Source: Caldovatus sediminis (GTDB taxonomy: Bacteria; Pseudomonadota; Alphaproteobacteria; Acetobacterales; Acetobacteraceae). From it: DNA of 37,373 nt. Shown piece after piece: positions 21,636 through 29,864 of the stretch (within the stretch, counting starts at the first letter, position 1; each line of letters starts with the position of its first letter). The translations under genes were made by a program, and so were the position numbers. The notes below the pieces were generated by a model that did no database searches, was not told the origin of the DNA, and worked only from the letters and a program-made list of their open reading frames with translations. The stretch spans positions 1 through 37,373 of the forward strand of contig NZ_BMKS01000025.1 in the NCBI RefSeq assembly GCF_014644455.1, written 5' to 3'.

Positions 21636-22118
21636 GTGCCCACGGTCCCGGCCCGCGAGGCGGCGCTCGCCGCCATCGCCGCGCGCCTCGCCGCGGCGCT
21701 GCCCGACGTGCCGGTGGAGCGCGGCCGCCGCAGCGTCGTCGCCGAGCAGGAATGCCCGCGCCTGGTGCTGCGCATGGGCGGGCACCGCGAAGACCCGGCG
21801 GACGCCTTCGGCGCGATCCGCCTCGACTGCGAGGCCGCGATCGAGGGCTACGTCGCCGCGCCGGACGGCGCGGACGACCCCGACGCGGCGCTCGAGGCGG
21901 CGCTCAACGAGCTGCACGCGCGCTGCGCCGCCGCGCTGCTGGGCGTGGCGATCGCCTACGCCGAGGACGACGACCTGATGGTCGCTGGTGTCTCGCTCGA
22001 GCCCGATGCGCCGGCGCTCGACGCCGCTTCCGCCGCCGTCGGCGGCTTCACCTGGGCCATCCGCTTCGACCTGCGCGTGCCCGCGGTCGGCGGCCCCTAC
22101 GTCGCCACCGCTCCCTGA
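21636..22118 (+). CDS. Putative tail completion protein (gpU/gpZ type)
   Basis: 160 aa, GTG start directly after the FII-like stop. Begins AREAALAAIAARLAAALPDVPVERGRR and ends TWAIRFDLRVPAVGG, the shape of minor tail proteins that terminate or complete the tail tube (gpU- or gpZ-like: N-terminal helix, central strands and a C-terminal strand). Identity is inferred from order and length; no unique motif settles between these. Confidence 0.65.
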   Translation: MPTVPAREAALAAIAARLAAALPDVPVERGRRSVVAEQECPRLVLRMGGHREDPADAFGAIRLDCEAAIEGYVAAPDGADDPDAALEAALNELHARCAAALLGVAIAYAEDDDLMVAGVSLEPDAPALDAASAAVGGFTWAIRFDLRVPAVGGPYVATAP

Positions 22119-22133
22119 GGGAACCCGTCCGCC

Positions 22134-22343
22134 ATGCAAGTCCGCACCCTGCGGCCGTGCGAGATCGCCGGTCGCACCGTCCGCCCCGATCTGTGCCTCG
22201 ACCTGCCCGAGGAGGAGGCGCGGCGGCTGGTCGAGGCCGGCGACGCCGAGGCCTGGCCGCCGCCCGCCCCGCCCGCCGAGGCGTCGCAGCCCGCGGCCGC
22301 CCGGCCCTTCCGTGGCCGGGCGGCGCCCGAGGACCGGGAGTAA
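22134..22343 (+). CDS. Small phage tail-region protein (DUF7210-like)
   Basis: 69 aa: MQVRTLRPCEIAGRTVRPDL, then DLPEEEARRLVEAGDAEAWP and a Pro/Ala-rich tail. Small proteins with this pattern (a short barrel-like start, acidic LV-x-AG helix) occur before tail tube genes in many tailed phages. The function is unknown. A GAGGGAACC purine stretch upstream could act as ribosome binding site. It ends seven bases before the tail tube start. Confidence 0.65.
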   Translation: MQVRTLRPCEIAGRTVRPDLCLDLPEEEARRLVEAGDAEAWPPPAPPAEASQPAAARPFRGRAAPEDRE

Positions 22344-22349
22344 TCCGCC

Positions 22350-23519
22350 ATGACCACGACCATCCGCAAGCGCCTGTCCATGGTCGCCTTCAGGGCCGAG
22401 ACGACCCAGGGCACGGACGCCATCTCGGGCACGCCCGCTCCCGGCGACTGGGTGACCTGCCAGGCCGAGATCCGCTTCGTCCAGGACCAGACGCCGAACC
22501 CGGTCGTCACCGGCAGCTACGACGACCTGCCGCCGATCCCCGGCGGGCTGCGCGCCGAGATCGCCGTCACCCTGCCGGTGACGGGCTCCGGCGCCGCCGG
22601 CACCGCGCCCGAGTGGGGCAAGCTCCTGCTCGCCTGCCGCATGGTCGAGACCGTCACGGCCGCCGCCGTCGGCGCCCCGACCGCGGCGACCGCCGGCACG
22701 GCGACGACGGTGACGGCCGCCACCCCGTTCGGCACCACGGCGCAGCAGTACCGTGGCATGCCGATCCTGCTGAGCGGCAACCCCGCCGCGGGCAGCACCG
22801 ACGTCGTGCTCGACTACACCGCCGGTCGCGTCGTCACCCTGGCGAAGTCGTATTCGCCGGCGCTGGACACCAGCACGCTGCTGCAGATCCCGATCAACGT
22901 GCTGTACAGGCCGACCAGCGACGAGACGCAGGAGAAGTCGCTGACCTGCTACGCCTACGAGGACGGGCTGCGGCACAAGATCCTCGGCTGCAAGGGCTCG
23001 TGGTCGGTCGCGCTCGCCGCCGGCCGGCACGCGATGCTGACGGTGCGGCTGACCGGCATGGTCGCCGCGATGAACGAGGCCGTGGCGCTGCCGACGAACT
23101 ACACGCCGCTGACGCGCCAGCCGCCGCGCTGGGCCGGAGGCGTGGCACAGCTCAACCGGGCGCTGGCGGCGTGCGCGACGGCGAGCTGGGACATGGCGGT
23201 GCGCACCGCCTACCCGGAGAACCCCGAGGCCGGCGAGGGCTTCGACCCGCCGATCATCACCGGCGCGGCGCCGCGCATCACCCTCGACCCGTTCAGCCAC
23301 GCCACCAACACGCCGTCGCGCTCCGGCGCCTTCCGCGCCGGCACGCCGATGCCCTTCGCGGCGCAGTGGGGCAGCGTGGCGGGCAACCGCTTCGCGCTGT
23401 CCTGCCCCTCGGCGCAGGTCGTGGACCTGCAGCCGCAGGAGCGGAGCGAGCTCGGCGTGGACGCGATCGCGCTGGCGCCCGACACGCCGGACGCGACGAT
23501 GTTCCTGGCCTGCTTCTGA
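22350..23519 (+). CDS. Major tail tube protein
   Basis: 389 aa, starting TTTIRKRLSMVAFRAETTQGTD. The protein is beta-rich with repeated Gly/Thr segments and charge-poor strands, and is placed directly before the tail chaperone gene; both are characteristic of siphovirus tail tube proteins (lambda gpV). It would polymerise around the tape measure protein. The length is large for a simple tube protein, so an extra Ig-like or surface domain may be included in the C-terminal half. Confidence 0.82.
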   Translation: MTTTIRKRLSMVAFRAETTQGTDAISGTPAPGDWVTCQAEIRFVQDQTPNPVVTGSYDDLPPIPGGLRAEIAVTLPVTGSGAAGTAPEWGKLLLACRMVETVTAAAVGAPTAATAGTATTVTAATPFGTTAQQYRGMPILLSGNPAAGSTDVVLDYTAGRVVTLAKSYSPALDTSTLLQIPINVLYRPTSDETQEKSLTCYAYEDGLRHKILGCKGSWSVALAAGRHAMLTVRLTGMVAAMNEAVALPTNYTPLTRQPPRWAGGVAQLNRALAACATASWDMAVRTAYPENPEAGEGFDPPIITGAAPRITLDPFSHATNTPSRSGAFRAGTPMPFAAQWGSVAGNRFALSCPSAQVVDLQPQERSELGVDAIALAPDTPDATMFLACF

Positions 23520-23527
23520 GGCCCCCC

Positions 23528-24157
23528 ATGGCGGAGACCCACGTCACCGGCGTGCGGCAGCGCGAGGCCGTCGAGATCGCCGGGCGGCGATACGTGCTGC
23601 GGCCGATCACCTACGGCGAGGCGGCGGAGATCGAGGCGGAGCGCGCCGGCGCCTTCCATGGCGGCCCGGCGATGCTCAACGAGGCCGTGCGCCGGGCGCT
23701 CGAGCGCCGGCACGGCGCGGAGGCGGCGGCGTACATCGCGGCGGTGGACGCGCACGAGGAGGCCGACACGGTGGCCGCTTCGGTCATCCTGACGCGCCCG
23801 CACCCGCAGGAGCCGCCGGAGGAGCATGCGCGCTACCGTGCCGAGCTGCGTGCCGCCCAGGCCGAGGTGCTGCGGACGGCCCGCCGGCGGGCGCTGGCGG
23901 AGGCCACGGTGGCCGACGACCCGGAGGTGGTGGCCGAGCGGGCGGCGCTGGCGCGCGCGGACCGGCGCGCCCGGATGGCGCTGCTGCGCGCCTCGCTGGC
24001 GGCGTGGGAGGGCGATGGGCTGCCGGACTGGCGGCGCGAGCGCGACGGCCCGGCGAGCGAGGAGATGCTGGCGGCGCTGCCGCTCGCCGACGTCGAGGCG
24101 CTGCTCGCGCGCGCCGAGGCGCTGCGCCGGCCGGGAGCGGTCGAGGGAAAAGCCTGA
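23528..24157 (+). CDS. Tail assembly chaperone, gpG-like
   Basis: 209 aa, zero-frame product. The protein is acidic-basic helical (VEIAGRRYVLRPITYGEAAEIEAERAG, then long Ala/Glu/Arg helices) as in gpG-like chaperones that hold the tape measure before tail polymerisation. The frame ends at TGA just after a canonical slippery heptamer. Ribosomes that slip -1 make the longer gpGT-like protein. Placed between the tail tube and tape measure genes, as in lambda. Confidence 0.85.
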   Translation: MAETHVTGVRQREAVEIAGRRYVLRPITYGEAAEIEAERAGAFHGGPAMLNEAVRRALERRHGAEAAAYIAAVDAHEEADTVAASVILTRPHPQEPPEEHARYRAELRAAQAEVLRTARRRALAEATVADDPEVVAERAALARADRRARMALLRASLAAWEGDGLPDWRRERDGPASEEMLAALPLADVEALLARAEALRRPGAVEGKA

Positions 24158-24483
24158 GGGCTGCGCTGCTCGTCCTGCGCAGCCCGCGCGACTTCGCGGT
24201 GGGCGCCCGGCCGCCGGGGGGCGGGCGCTGGGTGATCCCGGCGGCGGGCGAGGACCAGCCGGAGATGGAGTGGCGGGCCAACCCGCGGCTCGCCTGCCCG
24301 CCGGGGGCGCTGCACGCGGTGCGGCTGTGGTACCTGAGCCGCGGCGGGATGGGCGGGTTGGGGCCGCTGCCGGACGCGGGCGGCGTCAACGACCAGGCGG
24401 CGTGGCTGATGCACGCCTTCAACGTCCTCGCCGCGGCGGACGACGCCTGGAGCGAGGGCGAGCGGGAGCGTCGGCGGGGGTAG
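23528..24483 (+). CDS. Tail chaperone fusion gpGT-like by -1 frameshift
   Basis: Predicted 318-aa product made by slipping from the gpG frame into the -1 frame at G-GGA-AAA. The added 110 residues start SLRAALLVLRSPRDF and end in the T-like domain (MEWRANPRLACPPGALHAVRLW, LPDAGGVNDQAAWLMHAF). There is no plausible start codon for this second frame, so a frameshift is needed to express it. The fusion pattern is the same as in lambda, where a small fraction of G is extended to GT. Confidence 0.78.
24145..24185 (+). promoter_or_regulatory. -1 programmed ribosomal frameshift signal
   Basis: Slippery heptamer GGGAAAA (24145-24151) in the right phase (G-GGA-AAA), then a six-base spacer containing the zero-frame TGA, then a perfect nine-pair hairpin: GGGCTGCGC, a ten-base loop, GCGCAGCCC (24158-24185). 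These are the three classic parts of a -1 frameshift site. Confidence 0.85.
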
Positions 24484-24498
24484 CTCAGCCGTCCTCGG

Positions 24499-25035
24499 CT
24501 AGAAGTTCGGCACCATCCCGGTCGCGCGGTACATGTCCACGCAGGCCCGGTGGACCTGGGCGCCGGCGATCATCGCGTCGAGGCGGACCAGGCTGCGGTC
24601 CGGGTACATGGCGGCGGCCATCTGCGCGCGGGCAGCGCAGACGGCCGCGGCCTGCTGGTCGCGCACCGTAGCGGCGCGGGCTTGCGCCATGGTTTGGACG
24701 CGCTGGCGAAGGCGCTCTTCCTCTTCGCGGATCTTGGCCTCGCGCGCGGCGTCGGCGGCTTGCCGCTCTCTTCGACTGGCTCGGGGGCCGGGCGCCGGCG
24801 GCAATCCATCCTCGGCGGCGTTCTCTTCCGCGGCCCGCCTAAGGGCGGTCGGCAGATCGGGCGAGCCGGCGAGGGCGAGGGCCACGAGGCGTTCCTCGCG
24901 CCGTATGCGCTCATGCGCTTGCCGCTCCCATGGCGGCACTTCAGCGGGCGGCGAAGGCAGGACGAACTGCGACGGCTGAGCGGCGCAGCCCACCAGCGCC
25001 GCGCACACGGCGGCAGCAACCGACGCTCGACGCAT
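24499..25035 (-). CDS. Reverse-strand lipoprotein (possible moron)
   Basis: 178 aa. The N-terminus MRRASVAAAVCAALVGC is a lipoprotein signal peptide with lipobox LVGC (Cys17). The mature part is Arg/Glu/Ala-rich with a probable coiled-coil (REAKIREEEERLRQRVQTMAQA) and four Cys in total after processing counting. AGGAG lies five bases upstream of the ATG. It points against the late operon and sits between gpGT and DUF6441, which suggests an independently expressed moron gene active in the lysogen, for instance in superinfection exclusion. No family is recognised. Confidence 0.75.
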   Translation of the reverse strand: MRRASVAAAVCAALVGCAAQPSQFVLPSPPAEVPPWERQAHERIRREERLVALALAGSPDLPTALRRAAEENAAEDGLPPAPGPRASRRERQAADAAREAKIREEEERLRQRVQTMAQARAATVRDQQAAAVCAARAQMAAAMYPDRSLVRLDAMIAGAQVHRACVDMYRATGMVPNF

Positions 25036-25107
25036 CTGGTCTCCTTTCAGGGCCGCAGGCGACGGCCCGCCCGACCGTAACCCCCTGGAATCCGGCAGCG
25101 CAACAGA

Positions 25108-25791
25108 ATGATCGCCATCCGCGTCTCCGGCGGCGTGCGGCCCGATGCCGTGCGCGCGGCGCAGTCGGACATCCTCCTCGCGCTCAAGGCGGCGGTCACC
25201 GGCGCGACGCAGTTCGCCCTGGCCCGCATGCGCGAGGAGATCCGCGCGCGCAGCACCAGCCGCCGCCTGCCCAATGTCATCGGCGCCGAGGTCCACCCGC
25301 GCGGCGCGCGGCTCGCCTACAACCCCACCGGCGTGATCTTTCCGCGCGGCCGGCAGGCCGAGACGATCCTCCGGCAGATGGCCGAGGGCGCGGTGATCAC
25401 CGTGCGGGACCGCAAGGCCCTCGCGATTCCCTTGCACAACCAGCGCGACGGGCGCGGCCGGCTGCTGCCGCCGAGCGCCTTTCCTGGCCTCGTCTACATC
25501 CCGAACCACAGGCGCCGCGGCGTCTCGATCGGCGTGCTCGCGATCCCTTCCAGCCGGCGGGCGCGCGGCGTGCTGACGGCGCGCAGCCGCCGCATGCAGG
25601 CCGCGAAGTCGCGCGCCCGCGTGCAGTCCGGCATCGGGGAGGACTTCATCGCCATGTTCGTCCTGGTGCGCACCGCGCGCATCCCGCGCGTGTTCGACCC
25701 CGCCGCCATCATGCGCGAGGCGCAGGAGCAGATGCCGGCGCTGATGGACCGCGCGCTCGCCACCGTCGGCGCCGCGGGAGGCGGCCGCTGA
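25108..25791 (+). CDS. DUF6441-family minor tail protein
   Basis: 227 aa: MIAIRVSGGVRPDAVRAAQSD, then a long helix and the strand-rich LVYIPNHRRRGVSIGVLAI and MFVLVRTARIPRVFDPAAIMREAQEQ. The combination resembles DUF6441, a family found just before tape measure genes in alphaproteobacterial prophages and thought to be a minor tail protein. Its TGA overlaps the tape measure ATG. The upstream gap of about 70 bases is shared with the divergent lipoprotein gene. Confidence 0.78.
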   Translation: MIAIRVSGGVRPDAVRAAQSDILLALKAAVTGATQFALARMREEIRARSTSRRLPNVIGAEVHPRGARLAYNPTGVIFPRGRQAETILRQMAEGAVITVRDRKALAIPLHNQRDGRGRLLPPSAFPGLVYIPNHRRRGVSIGVLAIPSSRRARGVLTARSRRMQAAKSRARVQSGIGEDFIAMFVLVRTARIPRVFDPAAIMREAQEQMPALMDRALATVGAAGGGR

Positions 25792-28700
25792 TGGCGCAGT
25801 CCTACTCCTTCCGCCTCTCCGCCGAGGGCCTGGAGCAGTTCCGCCAGCAGATGCAGGAGGCGGCGAGGAGCAACGAGGACCTCGCCAGGGCCTGGGAGAC
25901 GCTGCGGACCTCCTCGCCCAGCCTCGTCTCGGCGATGGAGCGCGCGCAGCAGGCGACCGACCGCGCGGCGCAGCGGACGCAGGGCTACGCGCTGGAGACG
26001 GAGCGCGCGGCGCAGAATACCGGCGTCCTCGGCCGGGCGCTGGCCCAGGTCGGCGGCCAGGTGCAGGGCTTCGCCGGGCAGCTCGGCATCGGCAGCACGG
26101 CGCTGTCCGGCTTCTCCCAGGCGGGCACGGCGGGCATGTCCGCGCTCGGCGTGGCGGCGGCGGCTGCCACGGCGGCCGTCGCCACGCTCGCCACGACGAT
26201 GGCCGCCGGGGTGCGGGCGGCGGAGGAATTCGAGCGGCTGGGCATGCGGACCGACGCGGTGCTGCGCGCTACCGGCCACACCGCCGGCCTCACCGCCGAG
26301 CAGATCCGCGCCATGTCGCAGGAGATCGCGCGGGGGACGCTCGCCAGCACCGAGGGGGTCGAGGCGGCGGCGCAGAAGCTGCTCACCTTCCGCAGCATCG
26401 CCGGCCAGACCTTCGAGCGCGCGCTGCGCGCGGCGCAGGACCTGGCCGCGGTCGGCTTCGGCACCATCGAGAGCGCCGCGGTGCAGCTCGGCCGGGCGCT
26501 GGACAATCCGGCCGAGGGGCTCTCCGCCCTGACGCGCATCGGCGTCGTCTTCACCGCCGAGCAGAAGCGGGTGATCGAGGCGCTCGTCGAGACCGGCGAG
26601 GTGGCGGAGGCGCAGCGCGTCATCCTCGAGGCGCTGGAGCGCCGGGTGGGCGGCGCCGGCGCGGCGGAAGCGGGCGGGCTGGCCGGCGCCTACGACACGC
26701 TGAGCCAGAACGTGCAGGAGTTCCTGGTCCGCATCGGCAACCTCGGGCCGCTGCAGGCCGCCACCGCGGCGATCAACGGCCTCGCCGCGGCGGTCGGGGC
26801 GCTGGACGGCGCGCTGAAGGGGGTCATCGGCTTCTACAGCGCCGAGGCGGTGGCGGCGCGGGCGGTGGAGAGCGCCCGGGCCGGGCTGGCGACGGCGCAG
26901 GGCGGCGCCGCGGGGGCGCGCCGCGGCGCCGTGCGGCAGGGCCTGCTCGGCGTCGCCGCCGAGCAGGCCGGCGAGAGCGCCGACGCGGTCTATCAGCAGC
27001 AGGTCGCCGAGGCGGCGCGGCGGCTGGAGGAGGCGGAGATCCGCCTCATCGAGATCCAGGAGCGCGCCGAGCGCGAGCGCACCGAGGTCGCGATCCGCGG
27101 CGCCGAGGAGCGGGCGCGGATCGAGGCCGAGGCCGCCCGCGGCGCCTACGAGGCGCTGCGCGAGAGCACCGACCGGCGCATCGGCATCGAGCGCGCCTAC
27201 CAGCGCGAGGTCACCACCATCCGCCGCGCGCTGGCCTCGGGCGTGATCGAGCTGGCGGAGGCGGAGCAGCAGCTCGCCGCGGCGCTGCAGCGCCGCGACG
27301 AGGCGCTGCAGCGGGCGGAGCGGTCGGCCGACCAGGCGGCGCGCGCGGCGCGGGGCCGGGCCGACCAGGCGGCGCGCGAGGCGCAGCGCCTGGCCGAGCA
27401 GCAGGCCCGTGAGCAGCAGCGATTCGAGGAGCAGCAGAAGCGCGAATGGCAGCGCGCGATCGAGGAACAGCGCCGGGCGGTCGAGCGCGCGGAGGAGGCG
27501 CGGCAGCGCCAGGCGGAGCGCGTCACCGACTCCATCGTGAACTACGCGAGCGACCGCTTCGCCGACCTGTTCAGCAGGAACTCGCGCGGCTGGCAGGGGA
27601 TGCTCGAGACCTTCGAGCGCACCTTCCGCTCGCTGATGGCGCGGATCGCGGCGGAGGCGATCATCCGGCCGGTCGTGCAGCCGATCGTGGCGGGGCTGTT
27701 CGGCGACGCCGGCGCGGTGTCGATCCTGGGGCCGCTGTTCGGCGGCGGCGGCGGCCGGTCCGTGCTCGTGTCGCCCGCGGGCGGTGTGCTGGGCTACGGC
27801 GCCCCGGTCAGCCTGGGCGGGGAGCCAAAGGCCGGCGTCGGCGTCGGCGGCGGCGGGGGCGGGCTGTTCGGCGTCGGCGGCCTGAACATCAACTCGCTTG
27901 GCTACCTCACCTCGATCTACCGCTTCCTGTCGGGCCAGGGCATCGGGTCCGTCGGCATTCCGTTGATCGACTCGTTCCTGCAGGCCCCCGTGTTCGGGAG
28001 CGCGACGGCCGCTGCGCCGGGCACCCTGGGGCTCGGCTCCGTCGAGGCCCTGCAGGCCGCGCTGCCCGCCGGGCCCTTGCCGGTGCTCACATACGGCTCC
28101 GCGCTGAGCGGCCTGGCCGGCATCGCCGGCGGCGCCTACGGGATCTACTCGGGCTTGCAGCGCGGCGGCGTCGGCGGCTACACCCAGGCCGCCGGCGGCG
28201 CGCTGATGGGGGCGAGCGCGGCCGCGTCGTCCGGCCTGCTCGGCGCTGCCGCGGCGGCCAGCGCCATCCCGGTCTACGGCTGGATCGCCGGCGCCGCGCT
28301 GGCGCTCGCCAGCCTGTTCCTGCCCGGCGCCAAGACCCACCCGGGCGGCGCGATCATCCTCGGCAGCACGGGCGCGGGCGAGTTCGGGGTGCTCGACAGC
28401 CGCAGCAAGCACGTCAGCGACTTCGCGCAGATCGACGCCCAGATCCGCCAGGCGGCCGGCGAGGTCAACAGGCTGCTGTACGAGCGCGGCATCTACGTGG
28501 ACCCGGCCCAGGCCGGCTCGTTCGGCTACATCGGCGTCGGCCCGGCGGCGCAGGGACATCCGAACCAGTATCCGGACATCCCCAGCATGATCATGGGGAA
28601 CATCCACCGGCTGCGCTCGGACAACCCCTACGTCGAGCGGATGCTCCGCGCCGGCACGATCGGCAGCCTCGAGGAACTGATCGGCGGCGCCGACTGGATC

Positions 28701-29864
28701 AAGAACGTCTACGAGCCGCTGATCCGCTCCGGCGAGGCGGTGTCCACCTGGGTCGAGCGCTGGCGCCAGCTCAACCAGACCTTCGGCGAGGCGATCGAGA
28801 GCGCCCGGCGCCTCGGCCTCGCCGAGGAGGGCCTGGTCGAGGCCCGCGACCGCGCCGTGAAGCGCTTCCGCGAGGAGTGGAACGCCGAGTTCGGCGGCAT
28901 CCTCGCCGGGCTAGAGGGCCGCCGGGCCATGGCCATGGGCGACCTCGCCCTCGCCGGCGGCGCCCGGATGCGGGCGTTCGACCTCCAGGCGGGCGTCGAG
29001 CGCACCGAGTTCGAGCGCCGGCTGCGCGACCTCGGTTTCGCCGAGTGGAACCCGGCCGAGATGCAGCGCCTCATGGCCGAGCTCGCGGAGGTCCAGCGCC
29101 TGGAGCGCGAGCGCCTGCAGCGCGAGATCGCGATGCAGCGCCGGCAGGCGGCTGTGCAGCAGGACCAGATCATCGCGCAGCTCGACCTCCGCCGCGCCCA
29201 GGCCGAGGAGGACGACCCCGCCTCGCGGCGCGCGCGGCTCCGCCTCTTCGACCTGGCCGCCCGGATGGAGCAGCTGGAGACGGAGGCGCGGCTCCGGTCG
29301 CTCGGCACCGATCCGGCGCGGATCGCCGAGCTGGTCGCCGAGATGCGCGAGGTGCAGCGCCTCGAGCGCGAGCGGCTGCGGCAGCAGCTTCTCGGCCAGG
29401 ACCCGGCCTCGGTCGAGCGCCGCGCGCAGATCGCCGCGGCGCAGGTGACGAGCCTCGCCGACTACGCGCGCAGCCTGACCTACTCGCCGCTGTCGCCGCT
29501 CTCGCCGCAGCAGCAGTTCCGCCAGGCCGAGCGGCAGTTCCAGGCCGTCGCGGGCGCGGCGGCCGCCGGCGACTGGTCCTCGATCGCGCAGCTCCAGGGC
29601 TACGCCGACGCCTACCTGCAGGCGGCGCGCGGCGTCCACGGCTCCGGCGTCGGCTACGTCGAGGCGTTCCGCCGCGTCACCGACGCGCTGGAGCGGGTCG
29701 GCGAGATGGCGCCCGGCCAGCTCACCGACGCCATCTACCGCGAGGAGACGCGGCGGCAGACCGACACGCTGCGCGAGGAGCTGACGGCGCTGCGCCAGGA
29801 GGTGCGGCGCCTGCGCGCGGCCGTCGAACAGGGCAGCCGCGCCCCGGCGCGGATCGCCGCCTGA
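25791..29864 (+). CDS. Tape measure protein
   Basis: 1357 aa, the longest gene; its length should set tail length. N-terminal helices lead to a hydrophobic segment (SALGVAAAAATAAVATLATT) and the lambda gpH-type domain around residues 180-310 (QEIARGTLASTEGVEAAAQKLL, DNPAEGLSALTRIG, GAYDTLSQNVQEFLVRIG). A long charged coiled-coil follows (about 400-580), then Gly-rich and hydrophobic stretches (GWIAGAALALASLFLP) that may insert in the host membrane during DNA entry, and a final helical part. The TGATG junctions at both ends mark the frame; the earlier open frame is a shadow. Confidence 0.92.
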   Translation: MAQSYSFRLSAEGLEQFRQQMQEAARSNEDLARAWETLRTSSPSLVSAMERAQQATDRAAQRTQGYALETERAAQNTGVLGRALAQVGGQVQGFAGQLGIGSTALSGFSQAGTAGMSALGVAAAAATAAVATLATTMAAGVRAAEEFERLGMRTDAVLRATGHTAGLTAEQIRAMSQEIARGTLASTEGVEAAAQKLLTFRSIAGQTFERALRAAQDLAAVGFGTIESAAVQLGRALDNPAEGLSALTRIGVVFTAEQKRVIEALVETGEVAEAQRVILEALERRVGGAGAAEAGGLAGAYDTLSQNVQEFLVRIGNLGPLQAATAAINGLAAAVGALDGALKGVIGFYSAEAVAARAVESARAGLATAQGGAAGARRGAVRQGLLGVAAEQAGESADAVYQQQVAEAARRLEEAEIRLIEIQERAERERTEVAIRGAEERARIEAEAARGAYEALRESTDRRIGIERAYQREVTTIRRALASGVIELAEAEQQLAAALQRRDEALQRAERSADQAARAARGRADQAAREAQRLAEQQAREQQRFEEQQKREWQRAIEEQRRAVERAEEARQRQAERVTDSIVNYASDRFADLFSRNSRGWQGMLETFERTFRSLMARIAAEAIIRPVVQPIVAGLFGDAGAVSILGPLFGGGGGRSVLVSPAGGVLGYGAPVSLGGEPKAGVGVGGGGGGLFGVGGLNINSLGYLTSIYRFLSGQGIGSVGIPLIDSFLQAPVFGSATAAAPGTLGLGSVEALQAALPAGPLPVLTYGSALSGLAGIAGGAYGIYSGLQRGGVGGYTQAAGGALMGASAAASSGLLGAAAAASAIPVYGWIAGAALALASLFLPGAKTHPGGAIILGSTGAGEFGVLDSRSKHVSDFAQIDAQIRQAAGEVNRLLYERGIYVDPAQAGSFGYIGVGPAAQGHPNQYPDIPSMIMGNIHRLRSDNPYVERMLRAGTIGSLEELIGGADWIKNVYEPLIRSGEAVSTWVERWRQLNQTFGEAIESARRLGLAEEGLVEARDRAVKRFREEWNAEFGGILAGLEGRRAMAMGDLALAGGARMRAFDLQAGVERTEFERRLRDLGFAEWNPAEMQRLMAELAEVQRLERERLQREIAMQRRQAAVQQDQIIAQLDLRRAQAEEDDPASRRARLRLFDLAARMEQLETEARLRSLGTDPARIAELVAEMREVQRLERERLRQQLLGQDPASVERRAQIAAAQVTSLADYARSLTYSPLSPLSPQQQFRQAERQFQAVAGAAAAGDWSSIAQLQGYADAYLQAARGVHGSGVGYVEAFRRVTDALERVGEMAPGQLTDAIYREETRRQTDTLREELTALRQEVRRLRAAVEQGSRAPARIAA

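Noticed and set aside
24476-24550. tRNA-like start GGGGGTAGCTCAG at the end of the gpGT gene
   Set aside because: No matching anticodon arm, T-arm consensus or acceptor pairing follows; the stretch is the ends of two convergent genes.
27446-29864. Apparent long N-terminal extension of the tail-hub frame across the tape measure gene
   Set aside because: A stop-free shadow; the TGATG junction at 29864 gives a sensible start.
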